A stretch of 37,996 nt of DNA, from assembly GCA_900314445.1 (NCBI GenBank), contig OMVA01000043.1:1-37996 (forward strand), in the 5' to 3' direction. The notes under the pieces were generated by a model that was not told the DNA's origin, did not search any database, and worked only from the letters and a program-made list of their open reading frames with translations. This stretch comes from an uncultured Lachnospiraceae bacterium (GTDB taxonomy: Bacteria; Bacillota; Clostridia; Lachnospirales; Lachnospiraceae). A program made the translations under genes and the position numbers. Numbering within the stretch: the first letter of the stretch is position 1; each line of letters begins with the position of its first letter. Shown piece after piece: positions 1 to 8,277 of the stretch.

Positions 1-100
1 TTCTCCAATTCTCTTGTCGATTCATCCATATAGGAATAGTCCTTTTACAAAATATCAAAGGCCTTATTCTCTTTCCTTTTTAGACCTTTCATAAATAATA

Positions 101-130
101 AGTAAAAGACCGGCAGAGTCTGCCGGTCTT
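101..130 (-). terminator. Intrinsic terminator after glgB
   Basis: A perfect 10-bp inverted repeat (AAGACCGGCA at 106-115, TGCCGGTCTT at 121-130, loop GAGTC) lies about 50 bp past the glgB stop. On the minus strand the hairpin is followed by TTTTACTTATTATTT, the usual layout of an intrinsic terminator. The sequence from 1 to 100 shows no gene and no other signal I can support. Confidence 0.85.
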
Positions 131-182
131 CTGCACTGCGGTATATTAAACCACACGCTATTTAATTAGTCCGTAACACTTG

Positions 183-372
183 TTACTTAGTAAGCTTAGC
201 AGGAGTCTTGCTTGTAGACTTTGATACAGTCTTAGCAATCTCCTTAGCAGGAGCCTTACCTGTTTCCTTAGCTGGGGTCTTGCCTGAAGACTTTGATACA
301 GTCTTAGCCGTCTCCTTAGCAGGAGCCTTACTTGTTTCCTTAGCTGGGGTCTTGCCTGAAGACTTTGCATTC
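183..372 (-). repeat. 72-bp tandem repeat encoding the GlgB tail
   Basis: Two nearly identical 72-bp units (217-288 and 289-360) are followed on the gene's 3' side by a truncated, more diverged unit (183-216). Each unit encodes 24 residues made of two related 12-residue halves (..KTPAKET.. and ..KAPAKE..). The unit length is a multiple of three, so copy-number changes would keep the reading frame. The near identity of the two full units suggests recent duplication. Confidence 0.9.
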
Positions 373-2576
373 ACTTTCTTAAATACAGAAATGGAAAGTC
401 CAGGTACTGTAATCTGAATGAAGTCCCTTACATCCGACTTCTTCCCTACCTTACCCTCCTTGGAAATCTTTGCCGTCGTATTGTTGTGACCATCTCCACC
501 GAATTTAGCTGCATCACTGGAGAAGATTTCCTTCCACTTTCCTGCTGATGGAACAGGAAGCTTATAGTTCTTTTGTTCCACAGGTGTGAAGTTGCATACT
601 ACTAAAAGGGTATCCTTCTCTTCTTTACCATGTCTTTCAAATGAAAGTAAGGAATGATTTGCATCATCTGGATCAATCCAGGCAAATCCATTTGGATCCG
701 AATCCAGTTCATAAAGAGCAGGCTCCTTCTTATAGAGGGCATTCAACTGCTGTACATATGACTTCATAATTGTATGGGCATCAAATTCAAAAAGTGACCA
801 ATCAAGTTCTGATGACTCATTGAACTCCTTGAACTGTGCAAATTCCTGACCCATAAAAAGAAGTTTCTTACCAGGGTGAGCCATCATGAAACCATAAGCT
901 ACTCGAAGGTTAGAGAACTTATCCTCATAGCCACCAGGCATTTTCTGAATCATAGATCCCTTTTCATGTACCACCTCATCATGAGAAAGTACAAGAATAA
1001 ATTTCTCACTATAGGCATATACCATACTGAAAGTAAGCTCATTATGATGATACTTACGATAAAGCGGATCCAGCTTCATGTAGGAAAGGAAGTCGTTCAT
1101 CCAGCCCATATTCCACTTGTACTGGAAGCCAAGACCACCCTCTTCAATTTCATGAGTTATCATTGGCCATGCTGTGGATTCCTCCGCAATCATCATAACG
1201 GATGGGAATTTCTCATGCATTGCGCCATTTAATTCCTTAATAAAAGCGAGAGCTTCTAAGTTCTCATTGCCTCCAAACTTATTTGCACGCCATTCGCCGT
1301 TCTGTCTGCCATAATCCAGATAAAGCATAGAAGCAACTGCGTCCATACGAATACCATCGATATGATACTTGTCAGCCCAGAAGAGTGCATTTGACACAAG
1401 GAAGTTACGCACTTCATTCTTGCCATAATCGAAAATGTAAGTTCCCCAATGAGGATGTTCTCCCAGAAGTGGATCTGCATTTTCATAAAGTGGTGTTCCA
1501 TCAAAACGTCCAAGGCCATGCTCATCCTTAGGGAAGTGAGCTGGCACCCAGTCAATCAGGACACCGATGCCCTTTTCATGCATGTAATTTACAAAGTACA
1601 TGAAATCCTGAGGTGTGCCATAACGAGATGTAGGCGCATAATAACCAGTTACCTGATATCCCCAGGAAGGATCATATGGATGTTCCATAATTGGCAGAAG
1701 TTCCACATAGTTATAACCCATGGACTGCATATAATCTGCAAGCTTTACAGCGATTTCCTTATAGTTCAGGAATTCTCTACCATCTTCTGGTCTTTTCCAG
1801 GAACCCAAATGAACTTCGTATATATTCATTGGATTTGCGTCAACTTTCTTTAAGTCACGCTGCTTCATCCAGGAATCATCTTTCCAGGTATAATCCAAGG
1901 TTGTAACCTTGGAAGCATTTGCTGGTCTTACTTCAGAAGTAAAGGCATATGGATCTGACTTCATAAAGATTTCGCCAGCCTTGGAACGAATCTCGTACTT
2001 ATAAATTTCACCAATGAAATCTCCAGGAATGAAGATTTCAAAAATACCAGAATAGTCGATTTTACGCATCTGGTAACGACGTCCATCCCAGTTATTGAAA
2101 TTACCAACAACAGAAACACGCTCTGCATTTGGTGCCCAAACGGCAAATAAAGTACCCAGTACACCATCCACTTCCATTGGATGAGCACCAAGTTTTTCGT
2201 AGATTTTATCGTGCTGTCCCTCATTGAAGGCAACGATATCCACCGGTTCAATTACAGTTTCAAAGCTATAAGGATCACGGAAATTTTCCTCATGACCATC
2301 TTCAAACTTTGCCTTAACTGTATAATCAAATTTTGCTTTATCCTTGATACGGAGAGAATAAAACCCTGGAACACGATCCGTAACCAGATTGTACTGTTTA
2401 CCCTCTGCAAAATCAGTGATTGTAACAACCTTTGCATCCGGAAGAAAAACATTAACAAACACATCATCAATGCACTCATGGCATCCCAAAATATGATGTG
2501 GATTATCATGTCGTGCGTTTACAAGCGCATCTACTTCCATCCAATTGATGGCAAATACTTCTTTTCTTCTTGGCAT
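183..2576 (-). CDS. glgB: 1,4-alpha-glucan branching enzyme GlgB with a Lys/Ala/Pro repeat tail
   Basis: Glycogen branching enzyme (GH13, cytoplasmic): it cuts alpha-1,4-glucan chains and re-attaches them in alpha-1,6 linkage. The 797-residue product has an N-terminal carbohydrate-binding region and the GH13 barrel. The catalytic triad is visible as D412 (DGIRMDAVASM), E465 (MIAEES) and D533 (LSHDEVVHEKGSM). The 53- and 68-residue spacings equal those I recall for the E. coli enzyme (405/458/526). The ATG follows an AGGAGAAGGAGA Shine-Dalgarno. The last ~65 residues are unusual: about two and a half copies of a 24-residue unit (SSGKTPAKET.KAPAKE.AKTVSK), strongly basic and like histone H1 tails. 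This tail is not part of the enzyme fold. No other glycogen gene is in the window. The terminator at 101-130 closes the unit. Confidence 0.96.
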   Translation of the reverse strand: MPRRKEVFAINWMEVDALVNARHDNPHHILGCHECIDDVFVNVFLPDAKVVTITDFAEGKQYNLVTDRVPGFYSLRIKDKAKFDYTVKAKFEDGHEENFRDPYSFETVIEPVDIVAFNEGQHDKIYEKLGAHPMEVDGVLGTLFAVWAPNAERVSVVGNFNNWDGRRYQMRKIDYSGIFEIFIPGDFIGEIYKYEIRSKAGEIFMKSDPYAFTSEVRPANASKVTTLDYTWKDDSWMKQRDLKKVDANPMNIYEVHLGSWKRPEDGREFLNYKEIAVKLADYMQSMGYNYVELLPIMEHPYDPSWGYQVTGYYAPTSRYGTPQDFMYFVNYMHEKGIGVLIDWVPAHFPKDEHGLGRFDGTPLYENADPLLGEHPHWGTYIFDYGKNEVRNFLVSNALFWADKYHIDGIRMDAVASMLYLDYGRQNGEWRANKFGGNENLEALAFIKELNGAMHEKFPSVMMIAEESTAWPMITHEIEEGGLGFQYKWNMGWMNDFLSYMKLDPLYRKYHHNELTFSMVYAYSEKFILVLSHDEVVHEKGSMIQKMPGGYEDKFSNLRVAYGFMMAHPGKKLLFMGQEFAQFKEFNESSELDWSLFEFDAHTIMKSYVQQLNALYKKEPALYELDSDPNGFAWIDPDDANHSLLSFERHGKEEKDTLLVVCNFTPVEQKNYKLPVPSAGKWKEIFSSDAAKFGGDGHNNTTAKISKEGKVGKKSDVRDFIQITVPGLSISVFKKVNAKSSGKTPAKETSKAPAKETAKTVSKSSGKTPAKETGKAPAKEIAKTVSKSTSKTPAKLTK

Positions 2577-2734
2577 TTAAGTCTCCTTCTCCTCATACTG
2601 CTCCACATGAAACACGAGCCAACCCTTTAGCAGTATGGATTTTATCGCGCAAACCGCCCACACTTAATTTACACGTATTTTTGAACTACCCGCCACCTAA
2701 AGGTAATGGGTTTTCAGCCGTAGCAGTTTATAAA
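2577..2734 (-). other. Structured gap upstream of glgB, possible mobile-element remnant
   Basis: This 158-bp gap is more GC-rich and structured than its neighbours. It has a perfect 9-bp inverted repeat, CATACTGCT (2594-2602) and AGCAGTATG (2629-2637), around a 26-nt loop, ending just before the glgB Shine-Dalgarno. On the minus strand a short reading frame ending at the TAG at 2686-2688 reads AENPLPLGGG, which resembles the end of a lost coding sequence. A leader RNA for glgB or the 3' end of a decayed element are both possible; I cannot decide from sequence alone. Confidence 0.35.
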
Positions 2735-3970
2735 TTAAGAAAGTTTATGAATAAAAATTCCACTTCTTAATTTGGGTTCAAACCAAGTTGATTTTGGAGG
2801 CATCAGTCGTCCGGCATCCGCAACGGAGAAAAGCTCGTCAATGGATGTTGGATACATTGAAAAAGCAACAACAGAATCCGTCGCACATCTACGTTCCAGT
2901 TCTCCAAGGCCGCGAATTCCACCTACAAAGTCAATTCTTGCATCTGTTCTAGGATCATCAATTCCCAGCACAGGCTGCAAAATATAATTCTGAAGAAGAG
3001 ACACATCCAGTCCCTCTACAGGATCCTTTGTTTTCAAATCTTCATGGATTGAAAGTTTGTACCACTTGCCTGATAAATACATACCAAAAACGCCCTTTTC
3101 ATCTGGCTGGTAGGCAACATTTACCTCTTCTAAATCACTGGCCTGAGCAATCTGGCTAAGAAAAGCCTCTTCTGTTAGTCCATTCAGGTCTTTTACCACA
3201 CGGTTATATGGCAAAATAGCAAGTTCACTTTCAGGGAATAATACAGATAAAAAGAAATTAAACTCTTCCTGTCCTGTAAAATTTGGATTTTCTGCGCGAC
3301 GTTTTAATCCTACCTTAACAGCAGAAGCTGCTCGGTGATGTCCATCCGCAATGTAAATAGAGGAAATCCCGCCAAAAGCTTTCTTTACTGCAGCAACATC
3401 CGCTTCATTGGAAATAACCCAAACGTTATGAGTAATTCCATCTTTTGCAGTAAAACCATAGAGTTTTTCACCAAGCTTTACACGGTTAACGATTTCATTA
3501 ATAGACGCATCATCACGATATGCTAAGAAAATAGGACCAGTCTGTGCGTCACAAGTATCAATGTGACGAATACGATCCTTCTCCTTCTCAGCTCTTGTGT
3601 TTTCATGCTTTTTGATTACTTCATTCACGTAGTCATCTACAGAGGCAACTGCAACGATACCTGTCTGATGACGACCATCCATGATCAGTTCGTAGATGTA
3701 ATAAACATCCTTTTTTTCTTCCACATATGTACCATCCTCAAAAGCTTCCCAAAGAAGATCATGGGCTGTCTGATAGGCTTCATCACTGTACATATCGAAG
3801 TCTGGACCAAAATTTGTTTCTGGTCTGTCAATGCGAAGAAAAGACAAAGGTTCCTTTTGAACCTCTGTCTTTGCCTCTGCACGGTTATAAACATCATAAG
3901 GGAGCGCTGCGACACGACTTACAATATCTGTATTTGGACGCATTGCCCTAAATGGCTTAACGTTTGCCAT
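2735..3970 (-). CDS. DUF1015 family protein with ParB-like DGHHR motif
   Basis: The 411-residue product matches the DUF1015 (COG4198) family: an opening like KPFRAMRP....VAALPYDV, a central SIYIADGHHRAASA motif, and a C-terminal segment DARIDFVGGIRGLGELE. The biochemical role of the family is not established to my knowledge. The ADGHHR motif resembles the nucleotide-binding motif of ParB-fold serine kinases such as archaeal SerK. In this window the gene lies two genes downstream of serC-serA-asd, with no serB (phosphoserine phosphatase) present. A role in phosphoserine/serine interconversion is therefore an inference. The ATG is preceded by a GGGGGA ribosome binding site. The gap to the upstream P-loop gene is 74 bp with no clear terminator, so the two are probably co-transcribed. 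Confidence 0.85.
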   Translation of the reverse strand: MANVKPFRAMRPNTDIVSRVAALPYDVYNRAEAKTEVQKEPLSFLRIDRPETNFGPDFDMYSDEAYQTAHDLLWEAFEDGTYVEEKKDVYYIYELIMDGRHQTGIVAVASVDDYVNEVIKKHENTRAEKEKDRIRHIDTCDAQTGPIFLAYRDDASINEIVNRVKLGEKLYGFTAKDGITHNVWVISNEADVAAVKKAFGGISSIYIADGHHRAASAVKVGLKRRAENPNFTGQEEFNFFLSVLFPESELAILPYNRVVKDLNGLTEEAFLSQIAQASDLEEVNVAYQPDEKGVFGMYLSGKWYKLSIHEDLKTKDPVEGLDVSLLQNYILQPVLGIDDPRTDARIDFVGGIRGLGELERRCATDSVVAFSMYPTSIDELFSVADAGRLMPPKSTWFEPKLRSGIFIHKLS

Positions 3971-4044
3971 ATGGAATCCCCCATACTCATGCCGAGTCTC
4001 CCCCAGGGAAATGATATTGCCACGAAGGAAGAACCCTTGTTTCT

Positions 4045-4641
4045 TTACTCTTCGTCTTCTGTTTCAACCTGTCCGCGGATATGAGCTACTGCCTTACCAA
4101 CTGACTGCTGGAACTCTTCTTCAGAATTGTTGTTGAAAACAAACATATCCGGAATATTTGTAGGAGCTGTGTAGTCCTGAGTTGCAACATACTCATCCCA
4201 GTGCTCAAGCTTCCATGTATCTCTCTCAGAGTTACGCTGAATCATTCTCTGATGAACAACTTCAACATCCGTATTTACCCAGATCAGGCAAAGTTCAGCA
4301 CCCTTGGCTGCAAGCTTCTTACGAAGATCAGCAACCCAGGCATCATCACGAATCTCTCTCTTGAAAGGAGCATTAATGAGAACTGTATCATTGTAGTTCA
4401 GTGCGTCAAGTGCTATCACCATAATTGCCTCATATTCTGCATCACGAATCCATTCATGGAAGAAATCTGAGGAACGGTCAAAAGGCTGTCCAGCAACTTC
4501 AAAAATTTTCTTAGAAAGTACGATTAAATCGTCCTTGTCAAGGTATACACAATTATCAAGAGCCTTTGCCAGGTTCTTTGAGATAAATGTCTTTCCACAT
4601 GCTGGTGGTGATGTCACTAAGATAAGCTTCTTAACTTTCAT
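4045..4641 (-). CDS. Small P-loop (AAA/kinase-like) NTPase
   Basis: A 198-residue product with an N-terminal Walker A-like loop (TSPPACGKTF, about residues 9-18) after a hydrophobic strand (KKLILV), as in small nucleotide kinases and zeta-toxin-like P-loop kinases. The middle has NDTVLINAPFKREIRD and LIWVNTDVEVVHQRMIQRN, typical of an Arg-rich lid in phosphotransferases. The substrate is unknown. I place the start at MKVKKL (4641) and not at an upstream in-frame ATG at 4698, because TTGGAGGAACAT stands directly before 4641. A promoter with TATACT at 4711-4716 fits this start with a 60-70 nt leader. It lies between asd and the DUF1015 gene. Confidence 0.8.
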   Translation of the reverse strand: MKVKKLILVTSPPACGKTFISKNLAKALDNCVYLDKDDLIVLSKKIFEVAGQPFDRSSDFFHEWIRDAEYEAIMVIALDALNYNDTVLINAPFKREIRDDAWVADLRKKLAAKGAELCLIWVNTDVEVVHQRMIQRNSERDTWKLEHWDEYVATQDYTAPTNIPDMFVFNNNSEEEFQQSVGKAVAHIRGQVETEDEE

Positions 4642-4710
4642 ATGTTCCTCCAAAAAATAACCGGTTACACCGGAAAAATTTAATATGTATAAAATCAAAA
4701 ATCGTTAATA

Positions 4711-4739
4711 AGTATAAATGCTTTACACACAAATGTCAC
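4711..4739 (-). promoter_or_regulatory. Promoter for the P-loop gene / DUF1015 unit
   Basis: On the minus strand GTGACA (4734-4739) is separated by exactly 17 bp from TATACT (4711-4716). The -35 box is also the end of the long inverted repeat at 4734-4757, so the hairpin DNA and the promoter overlap. Confidence 0.6.
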
Positions 4740-4757
4740 GGAAAAATTTCCGTGACA
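4734..4757 (-). terminator. 11-bp perfect inverted repeat downstream of asd (terminator or operator)
   Basis: TGTCACGGAAA and TTTCCGTGACA form a perfect 11-bp stem with almost no loop. On the minus strand it is followed by TTTGTGTGT, a weak U-tract. It may end the serC-serA-asd transcript. Its right arm is also the -35 box of the next promoter, so an operator role is equally possible. Confidence 0.5.
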
Positions 4758-4805
4758 TCTGCTAAATTTATTAACTTTTTATTGATATTTTGGCCTTTCA
4801 AGCAG

Positions 4806-4825
4806 ATTGTGTCCAATGACACAAT
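4806..4825 (-). repeat. 8-bp inverted repeat just past the asd stop
   Basis: ATTGTGTC (4806-4813) and GACACAAT (4818-4825) pair perfectly around CAAT, 15 bp past the asd stop. No T-run follows on the minus strand, so it is more likely an mRNA 3'-end stabilising hairpin than a terminator by itself. Confidence 0.5.
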
Positions 4826-4839
4826 CAATCAAGATTCAT

Positions 4840-5937
4840 TTAGTTCTTCTTTTCGATATAGCCCTTAGCATGAAGAAGTTCTGCACAAAGTACAGCACCA
4901 CCTGCAGCACCACGAACTGTATTGTGGCTGAGACCAACAAACTTGTAATCGAAGAGGCTGTCTTCTCTCAGACGTCCCATAGAAACGCCCATACCATGTT
5001 CGTAATCTACATCTGCAGTTACCTGTGGACGATTGTCTTCTTCCAGATACTGGATAAACTGCTTTGGAGCTGATGGAAGGTTAAGTTTCTGTGGTTCGCC
5101 AGAGAAGTTTACCCATCTATCAATGATTTCTTCCTTTGTAGGCTTCTTTTCGAAGTTTACAAATACAGTTGCTGTATGACCGTTGAGGATTGGCACACGG
5201 ATACACTGAGATGTGATCTTTGGACCATCTTCACACTTAACGATTTCACCCTTTTCAGGATCAACATGTCCCCAGATACGAAGAGGTTCCTGCTCAGACT
5301 TCTCTTCTTCTCCTGAGATAAATGGGATGATGTTGTGTTCCATTTCAGGCCAGTCCTTAAATGTCTTACCTGCACCAGAGATAGCCTGGTATGTAGATAC
5401 AACAACTTCCTTAGGACCAAATTCTTTCAGTGCGAACAGAGCTGGTGCATAAGACTGGATAGAACAGTTAGGCTTAACTGCGATAAATCCACGAGTAGTA
5501 CCAAGTCTCTTCTTCTGATATTTGATTACTTCGAAGTGCTCTGGGTTCAGCTCTGGAACTACCATTGGTACATCAGGTGTCCAACGATGTGCAGAGTTGT
5601 TAGAAACTACTGGAGTTTCTGTCTTAGCATAAGCTTCCTCGATTGCCTTGATCTCGTCCTTAGACATATCAACAGCTGAGAAGCAGAAATCAACGCCTGC
5701 GGCAACTTCTTCAACTTCATTTACATTCTTAACAACAAGCTTCTTAACAGCTTCTGGCATTGGAGTATCCATCTTCCATCTTCCGCCAACAGCTTCTTCA
5801 TATGTCTTACCAGCTGAACGAGGTGATGCAGCTACAACTACTACTTCAAACCAAGGGTGGTTCTCAAGCAGTGAGATGAAACGCTGACCCACCATGCCAG
5901 TTGCGCCCAGGATACCAACTCTTAATTTCTCACTCAT
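4840..5937 (-). CDS. asd: Aspartate-semialdehyde dehydrogenase
   Basis: Converts L-aspartyl-4-phosphate to L-aspartate-4-semialdehyde with NADPH, the branch point to lysine, threonine and methionine. The 365-residue protein has the N-terminal Rossmann motif GILGATGMVGQRF, the active-site Cys158 in VKPNCSIQSY, and the substrate/catalytic segment ISGAGKTFKDWPEMEHN. Length and wording match the archaeal/fungal-type subfamily that also occurs in clostridia. A GGAGATTAAATT site precedes the ATG. It follows serA by 17 bp, so serC-serA-asd is an operon; coupling serine and aspartate-family synthesis gives access to glycine, cysteine and methionine precursors. Confidence 0.95.
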   Translation of the reverse strand: MSEKLRVGILGATGMVGQRFISLLENHPWFEVVVVAASPRSAGKTYEEAVGGRWKMDTPMPEAVKKLVVKNVNEVEEVAAGVDFCFSAVDMSKDEIKAIEEAYAKTETPVVSNNSAHRWTPDVPMVVPELNPEHFEVIKYQKKRLGTTRGFIAVKPNCSIQSYAPALFALKEFGPKEVVVSTYQAISGAGKTFKDWPEMEHNIIPFISGEEEKSEQEPLRIWGHVDPEKGEIVKCEDGPKITSQCIRVPILNGHTATVFVNFEKKPTKEEIIDRWVNFSGEPQKLNLPSAPKQFIQYLEEDNRPQVTADVDYEHGMGVSMGRLREDSLFDYKFVGLSHNTVRGAAGGAVLCAELLHAKGYIEKKN

Positions 5938-5954
5938 AATTTAATCTCCATTTT

Positions 5955-7118
5955 CTATTTTACGATTCTTACCTTGATTACACCGTCGATTGCGCTCAGT
6001 GCTGTCTTAACCTCTTCTGAAACCTTACCATCAATGTCAATTACTGTGTAAGCATAATCACCGCGAGACTTAGATACCATTTCTGGTACGTTAAGGCCAA
6101 GCTTAGCGAATTCAGCTGTGAACTGTGTAAGCATGTTTGGAACGTTCTTGTGGCAAACTGTTACACGACCTTCATACTGGCAAACACCTGCGTCGCAACG
6201 TGGGTAGTTAACAGAGTTAACAATGTTACCATTCTCGATGAAGTTACGGATTTCGTTTGCAGCCATGATTGCACAATTGTCTTCTGACTCTTCTGTTGAA
6301 GCGCCAAGGTGAGGTGTGCAGATAACGCCTGCATGATCAGCAACCTTTGGATTTGCAAAGTCTGTCATGTACTTTCCAACCTTACCAGCATCGATTGCTG
6401 CAAGGAGTGCATCTTCATCAACCAGGATATCACGAGCGTAGTTAAGGATAACAACGCCGTCCTTCATCTGATCGATAGCTGCCTGATTGATCATACCCTT
6501 TGTAGAATCCAGTGCAGGAACGTGAATTGAGATGAAGTCACAATTTTTGAAGATTTCATTTACATCAGTAACGTGCTTTACGTTTCTTGAAAGGTTCCAA
6601 GCTGCGTCTACTGATACATATGGATCATATCCATAAACTGTCATACCAAGGTGTGTAGCTGTGTTAGCAACACGTGCGCCGATGGCACCAAGACCGATAA
6701 CACCCAGAGACTTGCCAGCAAGTTCGTGACCGGCGAACTGCTTCTTGGCCTTCTCAGCTGTCTTTGCGATATCAGCATCTGCAGCATTTGCCTTAACCCA
6801 CTCAGCACCACCGATTAAGTCACGAGACGCCATGAGCATAGCTGCAATAACAAGTTCCTTAACACCGTTAGCATTAGCACCTGGTGTATTGAAAACTACG
6901 ATACCCTTATCTGCATATTCTTCGATTGGAATGTTGTTAACACCAGCACCAGCACGAGCTACTGCAACCAGGCTCTCTGGAACTTCCATACCCTGCATCT
7001 TAGCACTTCTTACAAGTACTACTTCTGCATCAGCGATGTTATCAACTTCTTCATATGTGCCTGTGAGTAAATCCTTACCGCAAGCTGCGATAGGATTTAA
7101 GCAATTGTACTTTGTCAT
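5955..7118 (-). CDS. serA: D-3-phosphoglycerate dehydrogenase (short, ACT-containing)
   Basis: First step of serine synthesis: 3-phosphoglycerate to 3-phosphohydroxypyruvate with NAD. Of 387 residues, the substrate domain flanks a Rossmann domain with GLGAIG at 142-147. Catalytic Arg229 (NYARD) and His270 (TPHLGAST) are visible. The catalytic Glu usually found in a DVFE-type stretch is not seen; the equivalent segment reads MTDFANPKV, a variant I associate with clostridial short SerA. Residues ~317-387 look like an ACT domain (VPNMLTQFTAEFAKLG, YTVIDIDG), suggesting allosteric control, possibly by serine. It lies between serC (20 bp upstream) and asd (17 bp downstream), behind a GGGGAG site. 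Confidence 0.94.
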   Translation of the reverse strand: MTKYNCLNPIAACGKDLLTGTYEEVDNIADAEVVLVRSAKMQGMEVPESLVAVARAGAGVNNIPIEEYADKGIVVFNTPGANANGVKELVIAAMLMASRDLIGGAEWVKANAADADIAKTAEKAKKQFAGHELAGKSLGVIGLGAIGARVANTATHLGMTVYGYDPYVSVDAAWNLSRNVKHVTDVNEIFKNCDFISIHVPALDSTKGMINQAAIDQMKDGVVILNYARDILVDEDALLAAIDAGKVGKYMTDFANPKVADHAGVICTPHLGASTEESEDNCAIMAANEIRNFIENGNIVNSVNYPRCDAGVCQYEGRVTVCHKNVPNMLTQFTAEFAKLGLNVPEMVSKSRGDYAYTVIDIDGKVSEEVKTALSAIDGVIKVRIVK

Positions 7119-7138
7119 GATAATTTTTTCTCCCCTAA

Positions 7139-8221
7139 TTACTGATTGTTCTTTTCGAACTCAGCCATGAATTCAACTAACTTCTGAACGCCTTCGATTG
7201 GCATAGCATTGTAGATCGATGCACGCATACCACCCACTGTTCTATGACCCTTAAGGTTTGTGAAGCCAGCAGCTGTTGCTTCCTTAACGAACTTAGCATC
7301 CAGATCAGCATCACCTGTTACGAATGGTACATTCATAAGAGATCTGTCTTTCTTAACAACTGTTCCCTTGAACATCTTTGAAGAATCAAGGTAATCGTAA
7401 AGGATCTTAGCCTTCTTTTCATTGTGAATCTTCATTGCTTCCAGACCGCCCATAGACTTAACCCACTGGAATACAAGACCACATACATAGATACCATAGC
7501 AAGGAGGTGTGTTGTAAAGGGAACCAGCATCAGCCTGCGTCTTATACTTAAGCATTGTTGGAACAAACTCTGGAAGGTCATCACGGATGAGATCTTCACG
7601 AATTACAACTACAGTAACACCTGCAGGTCCTACGTTCTTCTGAACACCAAACCAGAGTAAACCGTAATCTTCTACATTAACTGGCTCAGAAAGGATGTCT
7701 GAAGACATATCAGCAACAAGAATCTTACCCTTTGTATTAGGGAGCTTGTTGAACTTTGTTCCGTAAATTGTATTGTTATGGCAGATATAAACATAGTCTG
7801 CATCCTCAGAAATAGGAAGATCTGAGCAATCAGGAATATAAGAGAAAGTCTTGTCTGCAGAAGATGCAACAATGTTAACCTTTCCGTACTTTTCTGCTTC
7901 CTGTGCAGCCTTCTTAGCCCACTGACCTGTTACAATATAGTCAGCTACGCCATTCTTCATCAGGTTCATTGGAATTGCAGCAAACTGCTGATTTCCACCA
8001 CCCTGTAAGAAGAGAACCTTATAGTTATCAGGGATGTTCATGATTTCTCTAAGATCTGCTTCTGCCTGATCAATGATGTCCTGGAACCATTTGGATCGAT
8101 GGGACATCTCCATTACGCTCATTCCACTACCATGGTAATCGAGCATCTCTTCTGCTGCAGTACGAAGTACTGTCTCTGGCAGCATGGATGGTCCTGCTGA
8201 AAAATTGTAAATTCTTGCCAT
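7139..8221 (-). CDS. serC: Phosphoserine aminotransferase
   Basis: PLP-dependent second step of serine synthesis: 3-phosphohydroxypyruvate plus glutamate to O-phosphoserine. The 360-residue length is standard. Visible landmarks are YNFSAGPSMLP at the N-terminus, the phosphate/cofactor region FLQGGGNQQF (71-80), Asp171 (VADMSSD), and the PLP-binding Lys195 in WFGVQKNVGPAG. The C-terminus has GMRASIYNAMPIEGVQKL, a hallmark of the family. GGAGGAACATAAAA precedes the ATG. It is the first gene of serC-serA-asd; its -10 box is probably at 8319-8324. No serB homologue is in the window. Confidence 0.96.
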   Translation of the reverse strand: MARIYNFSAGPSMLPETVLRTAAEEMLDYHGSGMSVMEMSHRSKWFQDIIDQAEADLREIMNIPDNYKVLFLQGGGNQQFAAIPMNLMKNGVADYIVTGQWAKKAAQEAEKYGKVNIVASSADKTFSYIPDCSDLPISEDADYVYICHNNTIYGTKFNKLPNTKGKILVADMSSDILSEPVNVEDYGLLWFGVQKNVGPAGVTVVVIREDLIRDDLPEFVPTMLKYKTQADAGSLYNTPPCYGIYVCGLVFQWVKSMGGLEAMKIHNEKKAKILYDYLDSSKMFKGTVVKKDRSLMNVPFVTGDADLDAKFVKEATAAGFTNLKGHRTVGGMRASIYNAMPIEGVQKLVEFMAEFEKNNQ

Positions 8222-8263
8222 TTTTATGTTCCTCCATCATATGATTGTAATTTAATATGGTGC

Positions 8264-8277
8264 AGACATATATGTCT
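8264..8277. promoter_or_regulatory. 14-bp perfect palindrome in the serC leader
   Basis: AGACATATATGTCT is a perfect palindrome about 35 nt downstream of the likely serC transcription start and about 43 nt before the ATG. It could be an operator for a dimeric regulator of serine synthesis. This is a sequence observation only. Confidence 0.4.

Noticed and set aside
158..417. Two short frames (a 70-residue Leu/Arg-rich one and a plus-strand 69-residue one) over the glgB tail repeats
   Set aside because: Both are repeat-driven shadows of the glgB 3' end, without start signals.
3563..4084. A 173-codon plus-strand frame across the DUF1015 start
   Set aside because: Antisense shadow with many Cys/Ile/Phe, no ribosome binding site; both minus-strand genes are well supported.
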